A stretch of DNA of 64,000 nucleotides from the NCBI RefSeq assembly GCF_014230305.1, contig NZ_JACLAU010000004.1, positions 124,001 to 188,000 of the forward strand, given 5' to 3'. Positions 10,147 through 19,363 of the stretch are shown piece after piece. The position numbers were made by a program, and so were the translations under genes. Position 1 is the stretch's first letter; each line of letters begins with the position of its first letter. The stretch comes from Novosphingobium aerophilum. Lineage in GTDB: Bacteria; Pseudomonadota; Alphaproteobacteria; Sphingomonadales; Sphingomonadaceae. Below the pieces are notes generated by a model. The model saw only the letters and a program-made list of their open reading frames with translations, made no database searches and was not told where the DNA came from.

Positions 10147-10863
10147 TCACTCGTAGACGCACTCGTCATAGTCGGACCGGCGCACCACGGTGGTCCGCCG
10201 GGCGATGACGTTGCCGTGGCGGCGGGTGAAGCCGGTCGCCCCGGTGACCGCGCGCTTCTTGGGGCTGGGCAGGGCGGCGGCGATGCGCGCCGCCTCGACC
10301 GCGCTGAGCTTGGCGGCGGAATGCTGGTAGTAGCGCTGGGCGCCCGCCTCGACGCCATAGGTGCCGATCCCGGTCTCGGCGACGTTGAGGTAAACCTCCA
10401 TGATCCGCCGCTTGCCCCAGATCTGCTCGATCAGCACGGTGAACCAGGCCTCCAGCGCCTTGCGGAAATAGCCGCCGCCCTGCCACAGGAACACGTTCTT
10501 GGCGGTCTGCTGGCTGATCGTGGAGCCGCCCCGGATTCGCCCGCCGCGCTGGTTGCGCTCCCAGGCCTTCTCGATCGCCTCGGTGTCGAAGCCGGAATGG
10601 CTGCAGAACTTGCCGTCCTCGCCCGCGATCACGGCGGCGACCATGTCGGGATCGATCCGGCTGAGCGGGGTCCAGTCCTTGGTGAAGCCGTTGGGGTCCA
10701 TGATCATGGTGGGTGTCACGGGCACGGGGATCCACTTGTAGACCACCACGAAAAACAGGCTCAGCCCGACGAAGGCGAGGATCGCGCGCGCGATCCACGA
10801 GGCGAGGCGGACGCCGAAGCCGGCATTCGGGCCCGGTCGGCCCCAGCGCATGATCGATCCCAT
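10147..10863 (-). CDS. mtgA: Monofunctional biosynthetic peptidoglycan transglycosylase
   Basis: The protein has 238 residues. It polymerises lipid II into glycan strands without transpeptidation. One N-terminal membrane anchor (about 24-44) is followed by a GT51 glycosyltransferase domain with the catalytic Glu82 in AGEDGKF, the GGSTISQQ motif (112-119) and EVYLNVAE. The length matches the MtgA family, and no penicillin-binding domain follows. The ATG at 10863 begins the protein. It lies downstream of rpoH on the same strand but is separated from it by a repeat-filled gap, so co-transcription is uncertain. Confidence 0.92.
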   Translation of the reverse strand: MGSIMRWGRPGPNAGFGVRLASWIARAILAFVGLSLFFVVVYKWIPVPVTPTMIMDPNGFTKDWTPLSRIDPDMVAAVIAGEDGKFCSHSGFDTEAIEKAWERNQRGGRIRGGSTISQQTAKNVFLWQGGGYFRKALEAWFTVLIEQIWGKRRIMEVYLNVAETGIGTYGVEAGAQRYYQHSAAKLSAVEAARIAAALPSPKKRAVTGATGFTRRHGNVIARRTTVVRRSDYDECVYE

Positions 10864-10945
10864 GCCGCGGTGTTAGCGCGGCCAGGCGGGTCAGGGGAAG
10901 GGGGGATGGTGCGGCGAGCCGGCCTTGCCGGCAAGCCTGCGTATC

Positions 10946-11022
10946 GCTCCCCTGAAGGGGAGAGGGCAGTTGAAAACGGGTTGGGCCCTCTCCCCTTTCA
11001 GGGGAGAGGGTTGGGAGAGGGG
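10946..11022. repeat. Intergenic hairpin repeat (CTCCCCTTTCAGGGGAGAGG type)
   Basis: Two inverted copies of a CTCCCCT...AGGGGAGAGGG element lie between mtgA and rpoH, the second followed by GTTGGGAGAGG. A close copy occurs at 50339-50379. Each copy forms a strong hairpin. Confidence 0.65.
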
Positions 11023-11034
11023 CCGGGCGCTGGC

Positions 11035-11937
11035 TTAGGCCGCCGGCAGCAGGTGCCGTTCGGTGGCGATGCGGGTGATCGCCTTCTGCAGCTTTTCGAA
11101 GGCGCGGACCTCGATCTGGCGCACGCGCTCGCGGCTGACATTGTAGACCTGGCTCAGCTCTTCGAGCGTCTTGGGCTCGTCGATCAGGCGGCGGTCGGTC
11201 AGGATGTGCCGTTCGCGCTCGTTCAGGCTGGACAGCGCCTCGCTCAGCAGCTCGCGGCGATAGGCCGCCTCTTCCGCCTCGGCGACGGTCTCGTCCTGCA
11301 GCGGACGATCGTCGGCCAGCATGTCCTGCCACTGGCCTTCGCCGTCCTCGCGCATGGTGACGTTCAGCGAGGCATCGCCGCCCATCATCATGCGCCGGTT
11401 CATGTTGATCACCTCCTGCTCGGACACGCCGAGATCGGTGGCGATCTTCTTCAGATCCTCGGGCTTGAGATCGGCGTCCTCGTACGCGTCGAGGTTCTTC
11501 TTCATCCGGCGCAGGTTGAAGAACAGCTTCTTCTGCGCGGCGGTGGTGCCGATCTTGACCAGGCTCCACGAGCGCAGGATGAACTCCTGGATCGAGGCCT
11601 TGATCCACCACATGGCATAGGTCGCCAGGCGGAAGCCGCGATCAGGCTCGAACTTCTTGACGCCCTGCATCAGGCCGATGTTGCCCTCGCTGATCAGCTC
11701 GGACACCGGCAGGCCATAGCCGCGGTAGCCCATGGCGATCTTCGCCACGAGCCGCAGGTGGCTGGTGACCAACTGGGCGGCCGCGTCGGTATCGCCATGC
11801 TCGGAGAAGCGCTTGGCGAGCATGTATTCCTGTTCCGCGGTCAGAACCGGGAACTTGCGGATCTCGGCCAGATAGCGGTTGAGGCTGGCCTCACCGCCCA
11901 GGGCCGGCACCACCGGAAGATTGCGTTGCTTGCTCAC
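11035..11937 (-). CDS. rpoH: RNA polymerase sigma factor RpoH (sigma-32, heat shock)
   Basis: The protein has 300 residues. It directs RNA polymerase to heat-shock promoters. Region 2 is visible (RLVAKIAMGYRGYGLP, LISEGNIGLMQGVKKF, TYAMWWIKASIQEF), followed by the RpoH box QKKLFFNLRR that distinguishes this family, and region 4 with a helix-turn-helix (TLEELSQVYNVSRERVRQIE). The start is GTG (MSKQRN). RpoH is itself controlled by chaperones and proteases; possible target genes in the window include clpP. The rluD-type gene upstream is on the same strand with a gap of about 90 bases. Confidence 0.95.
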   Translation of the reverse strand: MSKQRNLPVVPALGGEASLNRYLAEIRKFPVLTAEQEYMLAKRFSEHGDTDAAAQLVTSHLRLVAKIAMGYRGYGLPVSELISEGNIGLMQGVKKFEPDRGFRLATYAMWWIKASIQEFILRSWSLVKIGTTAAQKKLFFNLRRMKKNLDAYEDADLKPEDLKKIATDLGVSEQEVINMNRRMMMGGDASLNVTMREDGEGQWQDMLADDRPLQDETVAEAEEAAYRRELLSEALSSLNERERHILTDRRLIDEPKTLEELSQVYNVSRERVRQIEVRAFEKLQKAITRIATERHLLPAA

Positions 11938-12029
11938 GTTACCAAACCGTCCTTTCGCGTCGGCGAAGGGTGTTGACCCTAGCAGGCATCAACGATTTTC
12001 GCCACATCGGGGGTTGATTGAAAATCTGG

Positions 12030-13019
12030 TCAGCCTGATCGCATTTCCTGCCCGACATGATCGATGCTGACCTTACTGCCCAATTCCTGAAGCAGTTCCT
12101 GCATGTCCCGCGGGACAGGGCTGGCAAAGCGCAGGGCCGTGCCCGAGACGGGATGGTTGAAGCCCAGCACGGCGGCATGCAGCGCCTGCCGGGCAAAGCC
12201 GAGCTGCTGGAGAAGCGGGCGAAGGCGCGGGGGTGTGCGTCCATAGACCGGATCGCCCACTAAGGGATGACCGATTGACGCAAGGTGAACGCGCACCTGG
12301 TGAGTCCGCCCGGTCTCGAGCCGGCATTCGACCAGCGCCGCACCGTCGAGCGGCTCCAGCGTGCGGTAATGGGTGACCGCGTGCTTGCCCCGACCGTCTG
12401 CGACGAGCGCCATCTTCTTGCGGTTGGCGGCAGATCGCGCGATCGCGCCGCGCACCGTCCCGGCGGCCGGGACCGGATGGCCCGACGTGACCGCGAAGTA
12501 GGCCCGTTCGATCGAATGGTCGGCGAACTGGCGGGCCAGACCTTCATGCGCGGCATCGTTCTTGGCGACGACCAGCAGGCCGGACGTGTCCTTGTCGATC
12601 CGGTGGACGATCCCGGGCCGGGCGACCCCGCCGATCCCCGACAGTTGCCCGTGGCAATGGTGCAGCAGGGCGTTGACCAGCGTCCCGTCCAGATTGCCGG
12701 CGGCGGGATGGACCACCAGCCCGGCAGGCTTGTCGACCACGATCAGGTCCTTGTCCTCATGGACGATCGTCAGCGGGATGTCCTGCGCGGCGGCCTCGGC
12801 CGGGATGGCGGCGGGCACGGCAATGCGGAAGGCGGTTCCGGCAGCGGGCTTGAGCGAGGCCTGGGTGGCGGTTTTTCCGTCCAGCGCGATTCGCCCATCG
12901 CCCAGCAGCGCCTTGATCCGTTCGCGGGAAAGACCGGTGACGTCGGCCAGCGCGCGGTCGAGCCTCTGCCCGTCCGCGGCGATCACACCGTCCAGGATAT
13001 CGTCGGTCGTTCCCCCCAT
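12030..13019 (-). CDS. rluD: RluA-family 23S rRNA pseudouridine synthase (RluD-like)
   Basis: The protein has 329 residues. It isomerises specific uridines in 23S rRNA to pseudouridine. An N-terminal S4-like RNA-binding domain (DRALADVTGLSRERIKALL, about 20-65) precedes the catalytic domain with the signature HRIDKDTSG, whose Asp is the nucleophile. The segment GRTHQVRVHLASIGHPLVGD is also family-typical. Length and S4 domain favour RluD over RluA or RluC. The start ATG at 13019 is supported by the S4 alignment. The RluA family is certain, the RluD subtype likely. Confidence 0.9.
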   Translation of the reverse strand: MGGTTDDILDGVIAADGQRLDRALADVTGLSRERIKALLGDGRIALDGKTATQASLKPAAGTAFRIAVPAAIPAEAAAQDIPLTIVHEDKDLIVVDKPAGLVVHPAAGNLDGTLVNALLHHCHGQLSGIGGVARPGIVHRIDKDTSGLLVVAKNDAAHEGLARQFADHSIERAYFAVTSGHPVPAAGTVRGAIARSAANRKKMALVADGRGKHAVTHYRTLEPLDGAALVECRLETGRTHQVRVHLASIGHPLVGDPVYGRTPPRLRPLLQQLGFARQALHAAVLGFNHPVSGTALRFASPVPRDMQELLQELGSKVSIDHVGQEMRSG

Positions 13020-13045
13020 GGAGTTGGATATGGGATCGCTTTGGC

Positions 13046-13065
13046 GGCCCGCAAGGGTGCGGGCC
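13046..13065 (-). terminator. Stem-loop at the end of the biotin operon
   Basis: GGCCCGCA (13046-13053) and TGCGGGCC (13058-13065) form an 8-bp stem just downstream of the bioA stop codon on the minus strand. There is no T run, so termination is inferred only from position. Confidence 0.4.
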
Positions 13066-13074
13066 TGGGCGGGA

Positions 13075-14304
13075 TCAGACGAAATCCGCGATCACCGCAT
13101 AGACCTGGTCGAGTTCGTCCGGCGTGATGCAGTAGGGCGGCATGACATAGACCGTGTTGCCCAGGGCGCGCAGCAGCACTCCGGCCTCGCGCGCGGCGGC
13201 GTTGAACCGCGGGGCCATGCCGGCGAGGTAGCCGGACTGGTCGCTCGGGAACTCCGCTGCGGCCACCGTGCCGCAGACACGCGGGTTCACCACGTTGAGC
13301 AGGCGGGCGATCCGCTCGGCCTGCCGCGCGGCGAGGGTGGCGATCCGGTCCAGCACGGGTTCCTCGCGCCAGATCGCCAGATTGGCGCAGGCCGCGGCGC
13401 AGGCGATCGGGTTGGCGGTGTAGCTGGACGAATGGAAGAACATCCGGCCCCGGTCGGTCGACAGGTGCGCGGCATAGATCGCCTCGCTGGCCATGGTCAC
13501 GGCCAGTGGCACCGCGCCGCCGGTCAGACCCTTGGACAGGCACAGCAGATCGGGCACCACTCCGGCCTGTTCACAGGCCAGCAGCGTGCCGGTGCGGCCC
13601 CAGGCGGTCATCACCTCGTCGGCGATGAACAGCACGCCGTGCCGGGCGCAGATCGCGGCCAGTTCGGCCAGGACCGCCGGCGGGTAGATCAGCATCCCGC
13701 CCGCACCCAGCAGCAGCGGCTCGACGATGAAGGCCGCCGCCCCGGACCGGCAGGCAGCCTCGAGCGCGTCATAAGTGGCCTGCTCGGCCCCCGCTGCCGG
13801 GAAGGGCACGGTGGTCACGTCGAACAGCAGCGGTTCGTACGCGCGGTTGTAGACCCCGCGTTCGCCCACCGACATCGTGCCGATGGTGTCGCCGTGATAG
13901 GAATGCTCCATCACCACGATCCGCTGGCGCGGCTCGCCGCGGTGCAGCCAGTATCCCAGCGCCATCTTCAGCGCGACTTCGACGCTGGTCGATCCGGAAT
14001 CGGAAAAGAACACCCGGGTCAGGTCGGCCGGCATGATCGCGGTCAGCCCGGCGGCCAGGGTTTCGGCCGGCTCGTGCGTCCAGCCGGCAAAGATCAACTG
14101 GTCCATCCGCCCGGCCTGCTCGGCGATCGCCGCCATGATCCGGGGGTGGCTGTGGCCATGGGTGGTCACCCACCAGGACGAGATCGCATCGATCCACTTG
14201 CGCCCGTCCGCGCCGTGCAGCCAGACCCCCTCGCTGCGGGCGATCAGCGGGATCGGCTCGTTCAGGCCATGCTGGGTGAAGGGGTGCCAGATCGGTGAGG
14301 TCAT
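13075..14304 (-). CDS. bioA: Adenosylmethionine-8-amino-7-oxononanoate aminotransferase
   Basis: The protein has 409 residues and is PLP-dependent. It converts 7-keto-8-aminopelargonate to 7,8-diaminopelargonate using S-adenosylmethionine as amino donor. Typical class-III aminotransferase features are seen: the N-terminal WHPFTQ motif of BioA, SSWWVTTHGHSHPRI, the cofactor-binding FIADEVMTAWGRTG and the Schiff-base lysine in CLSKGLTGG. ATG 14304 gives the standard MTSPIWHPFTQ start; a TTG four codons upstream is also possible. It is the last gene of the biotin operon, 36 bases after bioD. Confidence 0.95.
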   Translation of the reverse strand: MTSPIWHPFTQHGLNEPIPLIARSEGVWLHGADGRKWIDAISSWWVTTHGHSHPRIMAAIAEQAGRMDQLIFAGWTHEPAETLAAGLTAIMPADLTRVFFSDSGSTSVEVALKMALGYWLHRGEPRQRIVVMEHSYHGDTIGTMSVGERGVYNRAYEPLLFDVTTVPFPAAGAEQATYDALEAACRSGAAAFIVEPLLLGAGGMLIYPPAVLAELAAICARHGVLFIADEVMTAWGRTGTLLACEQAGVVPDLLCLSKGLTGGAVPLAVTMASEAIYAAHLSTDRGRMFFHSSSYTANPIACAAACANLAIWREEPVLDRIATLAARQAERIARLLNVVNPRVCGTVAAAEFPSDQSGYLAGMAPRFNAAAREAGVLLRALGNTVYVMPPYCITPDELDQVYAVIADFV

Positions 14305-14340
14305 GGTGGGGACCAACTCGGTTGAACAGAACAGGGCCTG

Positions 14341-14997
14341 TCAGGCGTTGGGCAGGAGAAAATCCTCGACCCGGAAGTTCGCCGCGAAGGCCCCTGCCAG
14401 GGTCTGCGCATTGAGGTCCGGCAGCATCGGCAGGCGCCCCAGCCGCTTGACCTCGCCCATGGCGCAGATCGTCGCCTCGCTGTCCTCCACCGGATCGCCG
14501 ACGAAGGCGATCCCCAGCACCGCCACGCCGCGCCGGCGCAGGGCCTCGATGGTGAGCAGCGAATGGTTGATCGTGCCCAGCGCGGTGCGGGCGACCACCA
14601 CCACCGGGGCGCCCCACACCGCGAACTGATCGGCGTAAAGCCAGTCGCGGGTCAGCGGCACCAGTGCGCCGCCGGCCCCTTCGACCACCAGCGGGCCGTC
14701 GCCGGCGGGCAAGGTGAGCCGGGTCCGATCGATCACGATCCCGTCGATCTCGGCCGCGCGGTGCGGCGAACAGGGCGTGGCGAGATGATAGACCTCGGGA
14801 TGGACCCGGTCGGCCGCGATCCCGGCCAGCCGCGCCACGCGCAGGGCGTCGGTGCCTTCGTACTCGTCGGGACCGGCCTGGACCGGCTTCCAGTACCGCG
14901 CGCCGAGCGCGCCGGTCAGGGCGGCGGAAAAGACCGTCTTGCCGACTCCGGTATCGGTGCCGGTGACGATCAGCGTGTTCGGGGGGATCGTGCTCAT
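14341..14997 (-). CDS. bioD: Dethiobiotin synthetase
   Basis: The protein has 218 residues. It is the ATP-dependent carboxylase that closes the ureido ring of dethiobiotin from diaminopelargonate and CO2. The P-loop is VTGTDTGVGKT near the N-terminus, followed by YWKPVQAGP and VEGAGGALVPL, all typical of BioD. Its ATG overlaps the bioC stop codon by four bases (ATGA), showing translational coupling. The length is normal for the family. Confidence 0.95.
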   Translation of the reverse strand: MSTIPPNTLIVTGTDTGVGKTVFSAALTGALGARYWKPVQAGPDEYEGTDALRVARLAGIAADRVHPEVYHLATPCSPHRAAEIDGIVIDRTRLTLPAGDGPLVVEGAGGALVPLTRDWLYADQFAVWGAPVVVVARTALGTINHSLLTIEALRRRGVAVLGIAFVGDPVEDSEATICAMGEVKRLGRLPMLPDLNAQTLAGAFAANFRVEDFLLPNA

Positions 14998-15752
14998 GGT
15001 TCTCTCCGGTCATGGCAAGTGGCAACCACATAGGTGGCAACGGCCCCGGCCTCATCGAATCGCGCCATTACCCGGCGCAGCGCCGCAGGGGAAAGCGGCC
15101 GATGGTGCCGGTGTGGAGTCCCGGCGCCGATCGCCTTCACGCTGCGCAGGAAGGAGCGGGCATCGGCGTGGGTCTCGCGGTGAGGCGCGATCGCCAGCGG
15201 GGTGGCCCGGCTGAGACTGGCCAGTGCCGCCCGGTTCGGCAGGGGCAGCGTGCCCGCAGACAGACCCTCGGCGTGATGCGCGGCCTGCCATTCGGCGAAG
15301 GTGCCCTCGGCCAGGGTGGTGAAGACCAGATGGCCCCCCGGCGCCAGCCAGCCGCGCAGCCCGGCGACGGCCGTGGGCAGATCGGTGAACCACTGGAAGG
15401 CCAGGCTGGCGCAGATCAGGTCGAACGGTGCCTCCGCCGGGCGGGGGCCGTGTTCACCGTCCAGCACGGCAAACCGCGTGTCCGCGCGCTGGCCCAGCCG
15501 CGCTCGGCACCGCTCGACCATCGGGGCGGCCAGATCGGTCACCAGCCAGGGACCGCCCAGGCCCCTGTCCTGCAGCGCGGCGGTGAGGAAGCCGGTGCCG
15601 CAGCCGATCTCCAGCACGCGGGGCGCGGGCGGCAAGGGCAAGGCGGCGATGCGATCGGCCAGCCCGACGGCGACGCGCTGCTGGACCCGGGCGTGGGCAT
15701 CGTAACCATGGGCCGCGGCAAAGGCGGGGGCGATCCGTGGGTCGGCCGACAT
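14994..15752 (-). CDS. bioC: Malonyl-[ACP] O-methyltransferase (BioC-like)
   Basis: The protein has 252 residues. It is a SAM-dependent methyltransferase with motif I VLEIGCGTGFLT and the acidic post-II segment AVLDGEHG. BioC methylates malonyl-ACP so that fatty-acid synthase can elongate it to a pimeloyl ester. The assignment rests on its place between the hydrolase gene and bioD and on the fold. ATG 15752 is chosen because it lies two bases after the preceding gene's stop codon and the protein then has the BioC length; the upstream in-frame extension belongs to the neighbouring gene. Confidence 0.88.
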   Translation of the reverse strand: MSADPRIAPAFAAAHGYDAHARVQQRVAVGLADRIAALPLPPAPRVLEIGCGTGFLTAALQDRGLGGPWLVTDLAAPMVERCRARLGQRADTRFAVLDGEHGPRPAEAPFDLICASLAFQWFTDLPTAVAGLRGWLAPGGHLVFTTLAEGTFAEWQAAHHAEGLSAGTLPLPNRAALASLSRATPLAIAPHRETHADARSFLRSVKAIGAGTPHRHHRPLSPAALRRVMARFDEAGAVATYVVATCHDRREP

Positions 15753-15754
15753 CT

Positions 15755-16378
15755 TCAGCCCAGCTCGGCGATGAACTGGCGGATGGCGGCGGCGCAACTG
15801 CGCGCGGCGGTTAGCGGGGCGAGATGGCCATGCCCGTCCAGCACGATCCGGCGCGCGTCGGGACGGTCGGCGAAGGTGGCGGCCTGCAGGGTGGCGGGCA
15901 CGATCGGATCGCGTGCCCCGTGGATCACCAGCAGCGGTCCCGTCCAGGCCCCACGGTGGTCCTCGCCCCGCAACCGGTCCAGATCCGCGATCAGCGGTTC
16001 CGGACTGAGCGGCAGGTCCGGGGGCAGCGCGCCGCAACGGCGGCGGAACTCGCTGACGGTGCCCAGCGGGTCGGTCCCGAGCCGCTGGACCATGCGCTCG
16101 AGCACGCGCGGTGCCACCCCGGCGGGGAAGTCGGGGCGGGCGGTGAAGCAGTCGAAGCCGTTGATGGCGACCACGGCGCGGGTGCCATGGGGCGGATGGG
16201 CCAGCGCGCGCATGGTGCCGAAGCTGTGGGCAATGACCAGGTCGGCCTGGCCCACCGCGACGGGCTGGCCGAAATAGCCGCGGTCATCGGCATGGCAGTC
16301 AAACCCGGCGAGTTGCGGGATCAACTGGCTCCACAGCGCGCGATCCCCGCTCCAGCCATGCAGCAAGGCGATCTTCAC
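15755..16378 (-). CDS. Alpha/beta hydrolase in the bio operon, probable pimeloyl-ACP methyl ester esterase (BioH-type)
   Basis: The 207-residue protein begins with LLHGWSGDRALW, the oxyanion-hole pattern of alpha/beta hydrolases, and has the nucleophile elbow AHSFG and a late acid/His pair (HGARDP and GHGHLAP). Placed between bioF and bioC, it is the obvious candidate to remove the methyl group that BioC installs, releasing pimeloyl-ACP for BioF. It is shorter than E. coli BioH (about 256 residues) and lacks the usual GHSxGG elbow, so it may be a separate lineage of this functionally replaceable step. The GTG start overlaps the bioF stop (GTGA), so it is translationally coupled. The function is inferred from context. 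Confidence 0.72.
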   Translation of the reverse strand: MKIALLHGWSGDRALWSQLIPQLAGFDCHADDRGYFGQPVAVGQADLVIAHSFGTMRALAHPPHGTRAVVAINGFDCFTARPDFPAGVAPRVLERMVQRLGTDPLGTVSEFRRRCGALPPDLPLSPEPLIADLDRLRGEDHRGAWTGPLLVIHGARDPIVPATLQAATFADRPDARRIVLDGHGHLAPLTAARSCAAAIRQFIAELG

Positions 16379-17520
16379 CCCAGCGCCTCCAGCAGCCGGT
16401 CGACATCGGCGATGTCATGCCCGGCGCGCAGGGCGATCCGCAGGCGGCTGGTGCCGGCCGGAACCGTCGGCGGGCGGATCGCCGCGGCGAGCATCCCGGC
16501 CCCGGCGAGACGGGCGCTCAGCGCCAGGGTATCGGCTTCGGTGCCGATGATCGCCGGCACGATCTGGGTGGTCGATCCGGCGGTGTCGAAGCCCCGCACG
16601 GCCAGCCCGGCACGGAGCCGGTCGGCGAGGTTGGCCAGGTGGGTGCGCTCGGCCGTCATGCCGGGCACCAGGTCCAGCGCCGCGTCGATAGCGCCCAGCA
16701 GCGGCGGCGGCGGGGCCGTGGTGAAGATGAAGCCCGAGCAGGTGTTGACCAGCCAGTCGCGCAGCAGGGCGGAACAGGCGACATAGGCCCCGAAGCTGCC
16801 CAGCGCCTTGCTGAACGTGCCCATCACCAGGGCAATTCCCGGGACCCCGTGGCACAGCCCCGCTCCGCCCGGGCCGAGCACGCCGGTGGCATGGGCCTCG
16901 TCGACGATCAGCACCGCATCGTGCGCCGCGGCCAGGGTGGCGAGGGCCGGCAGGTCGGCCCGGTCGCCATCCATCGAATAGACGCTTTCGACCAGGATCA
17001 CCCTGGCCGGAGCGGCGGCGCCGTGGCGGTCGAGCAGTTCGCTGAGATGGGCCAGGTCGTTGTGCCGGAAGCGATGCTGGCGCACTCCTGACAGGCCGGC
17101 GTGGATCGAGGCGTGGACCAGCCGGTCGGTGAACACCGCTGCCCCGGGCGCGGCCGCCAGCAAGGCCGGGATCACCGCGGCGTTGGCCTGCCAGCCCGAT
17201 GCGAACAGCAAGGCCGCCTCGGTGCCCTTGAACGCAGCGACCCGGGCCTCGATCGCCAGGTGCGCCGCATTGGTCCCGGTGACCAGGCGTGAGGCCCCCG
17301 CGCCGGTGCCATAGGCGTGGCCCCAGTCGGCCGCGCGTTCCGCCAGCCGCGGATGGAGCGCCAGGCCCAGGTAGTCGTTGCTGGAAAAATCGATCAGGCC
17401 CTGGCCATCCCGTCCGATCCGGCCCGCCTGGGCGAGCTGGGACGGACGCAGTTCGCGCCAGCGCCCGCCGGCCCGGATCGCGGCGAGACCATCCGCCACG
17501 CGTTCGTCAAAGCTGCCCAT
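16375..17520 (-). CDS. bioF: 8-amino-7-oxononanoate synthase
   Basis: The protein has 381 residues. It is a PLP enzyme that condenses pimeloyl-ACP with alanine. Visible features are FSSNDYLGLALHPRL, the GTGAGASRLVTG motif, DEAHATGVLG and the PLP-lysine region MGTFSKALGSFGAY, all hallmark sequences of the alpha-oxoamine synthase family. ATG 17520 is 11 bases after bioB. The end overlaps the next gene by four bases. The length is normal. Confidence 0.95.
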   Translation of the reverse strand: MGSFDERVADGLAAIRAGGRWRELRPSQLAQAGRIGRDGQGLIDFSSNDYLGLALHPRLAERAADWGHAYGTGAGASRLVTGTNAAHLAIEARVAAFKGTEAALLFASGWQANAAVIPALLAAAPGAAVFTDRLVHASIHAGLSGVRQHRFRHNDLAHLSELLDRHGAAAPARVILVESVYSMDGDRADLPALATLAAAHDAVLIVDEAHATGVLGPGGAGLCHGVPGIALVMGTFSKALGSFGAYVACSALLRDWLVNTCSGFIFTTAPPPPLLGAIDAALDLVPGMTAERTHLANLADRLRAGLAVRGFDTAGSTTQIVPAIIGTEADTLALSARLAGAGMLAAAIRPPTVPAGTSRLRIALRAGHDIADVDRLLEALG

Positions 17521-17530
17521 CGGGCGGGGG

Positions 17531-18562
17531 TCAGCCGCAGCCGCAGCCCGCGCGCAGCGGCTCGGGCCCGGCCAGCGGCTTCAGTCCGAGCCGCGCGAAC
17601 ATGGCCTGATCGGCGTCATCCCCGGCATTGGGCGCGGTGAGCAGGCGGTCGCCGGTGAAGATCGAGTTCGCCCCGGCGAGGAAACACAGCGCCTGGGTCG
17701 CTTCGCTCATCGATTCGCGCCCGGCCGACAGGCGCACCATGCTCAGCGGCATGGTGATGCGGGCGACGGCGACGGTGCGCACGAATTCGATGTCGTCGAT
17801 CTTGGCCAGCGGCGTGTCGGCCAGCATGTCGCCCAGCACCGTGCCCTTGACCGGGACCAGCGCATTGACCGGCACGCTTTCCGGGTGCTGCGGCATGGTC
17901 GCGAGGGCGTGGATGAAGCCCACCCGGTCCTCGCGCGTTTCGCCCATGCCGACGATCCCGCCGGTGCAGACGTTGATCCCCGCCTTGCGGACGTTGTCGA
18001 TCGTCTCCAGCCGGTCGGCGAAGGAGCGGGTGGTGATCACCTCGCCATAGCGTTCGGGCGAGGTGTCGATGTTGTGGTTGTAATAGTCGAGCCCGGCCTC
18101 GGCGAGCTGGTCGGCCTGCTGCGGGGTGAGCATGCCCAGCGTCATGCAGGTTTCCAGCCCGAGCGCGCGCACGCCCTTCACGATCTCGACGATCGCGGGC
18201 ATGTCGCGGTCCTTCGGGTTGCGCCAGGCCGCGCCCATGCAGAAGCGCTGGCTGCCGTTGTCCTTGGCGCGGGCGGCGTTCTGCAGCACCTCGCGCACGT
18301 CCATCAGCTTGGTCGCCTTGACCCCGCTCTCGGCCGAGACCGACTGCGAGCAGTAGCCGCAGTCCTCGGGGCAGCCGCCGGTCTTGATCGAAAGCAGCGT
18401 CGCCAACTGGACCTCGCCCGCGCGATGGTGCGCGCGGTGAACCTCGGCGGCGCGGAACACCAGCTCGGTGAAGGGCAGGGCGAACAGCTCGGCGATCTCG
18501 GCACGGGTCCAGTCGGTCCGGATGGCCGGAGCGGCGGGGGCGATCGGGTCGAGCACGGTCAT
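17531..18562 (-). CDS. bioB: Biotin synthase
   Basis: The protein has 343 residues. It is a radical-SAM enzyme that inserts sulfur into dethiobiotin. The CxxxCxxC cluster motif reads CPEDCGYC, preceded by LLSIKTGG. The segments NHNIDTSPE and GGIVGMGE are typical, as is the Cys-containing C-terminal tail (RAGCGCG). It is the first gene of the operon. The 114 bases upstream contain inverted repeats (CCTTGC/GCAAGG type), but no BioR-like TTATCTATAA site was seen. Confidence 0.96.
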   Translation of the reverse strand: MTVLDPIAPAAPAIRTDWTRAEIAELFALPFTELVFRAAEVHRAHHRAGEVQLATLLSIKTGGCPEDCGYCSQSVSAESGVKATKLMDVREVLQNAARAKDNGSQRFCMGAAWRNPKDRDMPAIVEIVKGVRALGLETCMTLGMLTPQQADQLAEAGLDYYNHNIDTSPERYGEVITTRSFADRLETIDNVRKAGINVCTGGIVGMGETREDRVGFIHALATMPQHPESVPVNALVPVKGTVLGDMLADTPLAKIDDIEFVRTVAVARITMPLSMVRLSAGRESMSEATQALCFLAGANSIFTGDRLLTAPNAGDDADQAMFARLGLKPLAGPEPLRAGCGCG

Positions 18563-18676
18563 GTCGGTCGGGTCCTGTCCAGCGCTGCCGCAGCATCGGG
18601 TTCGGGCAGCGGCCTCCCCCTTGCCGATTTCCCGTGGAGTCGCAAGGGCAGGGCGCCTCGCCGGGGCCCGGCAGGC

Positions 18677-19360
18677 TCAGCGATAGGCCCGGAGGAACTT
18701 CTCCACCGCCCTCGCGGCCCAGCGTTCGGCTTGATCGTCGGGCACCCGATCGATGATTCCGACCAGCAGTTTCTGGTGATGTCCGGCCGTGCACAGCGCC
18801 GTCAGCACGCTCGCCGCCTCTTCAGGATCGTCCGCCAGCAGATCGCCCTGTTCCATCGCGTCGGCAATGAATCGCGCCAGCAGCGAATGGACCCGCTGCA
18901 GCACCCGTTCATAGAAGATCCGCCCCATTTCCGGAAAGCGCCCGGCCTCGCCCACCACCAGGCGGTGCAGCGCAATGCCATCCGGGTTGATGATCCGGGT
19001 GAGAAACTTGATGCAGACCTGCAGCAGGGCACTTTCGACCGGCTCGTCGCGGTTGAGCACCATGCTGAGCTGTTCGCGGAAATCGCGGGTGGCGCGGTCC
19101 AGCACATCGCCGAACAGCAGCTCCTTGCTGGCGTAGTAGGACCACAGCGTGCCCTTTGAGCCACCCAGGCTGGCGGCGATGCCCGACATGGTGGTACCGG
19201 CGTAGCCATGTTCGAGGAAATAGCGGGTCGCCACCTCGAGGATCGCGTCGCGCCGCTCCTCGCGCCGGGTTTCGCGACGGCTGGGACGATCGCCGTAGCC
19301 CACGCCCCGTTCGGGAACGTCTCCTTCGATGCAACCAGCAGGGGGCTCGGACGTTGGCAT
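18677..19360 (-). CDS. TetR-family transcriptional repressor of the adjacent efflux operon
   Basis: The protein has 227 residues. The N-terminal helix-turn-helix is at about 45-80 (EVATRYFLEHGYAGTTMSGIAASLGGSKGTLWSYYASKELL), and an all-helical ligand-binding domain follows. ATG 19360 is preferred because the longer frame would run through the operator. It is divergent from the efflux operon, and two similar 16-bp palindromes lie between them, the standard layout for autoregulated drug-efflux control. The inducer is unknown. It is not a biotin regulator by sequence, although it sits just upstream of bioB on the same strand. Confidence 0.85.
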   Translation of the reverse strand: MPTSEPPAGCIEGDVPERGVGYGDRPSRRETRREERRDAILEVATRYFLEHGYAGTTMSGIAASLGGSKGTLWSYYASKELLFGDVLDRATRDFREQLSMVLNRDEPVESALLQVCIKFLTRIINPDGIALHRLVVGEAGRFPEMGRIFYERVLQRVHSLLARFIADAMEQGDLLADDPEEAASVLTALCTAGHHQKLLVGIIDRVPDDQAERWAARAVEKFLRAYR

Positions 19361-19363
19361 TGT

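Noticed and set aside
18563..18676. Possible riboswitch or BioR operator before bioB
   Set aside because: Only GC-rich inverted repeats were found; no TTATCTATAA-type site and no known riboswitch core.
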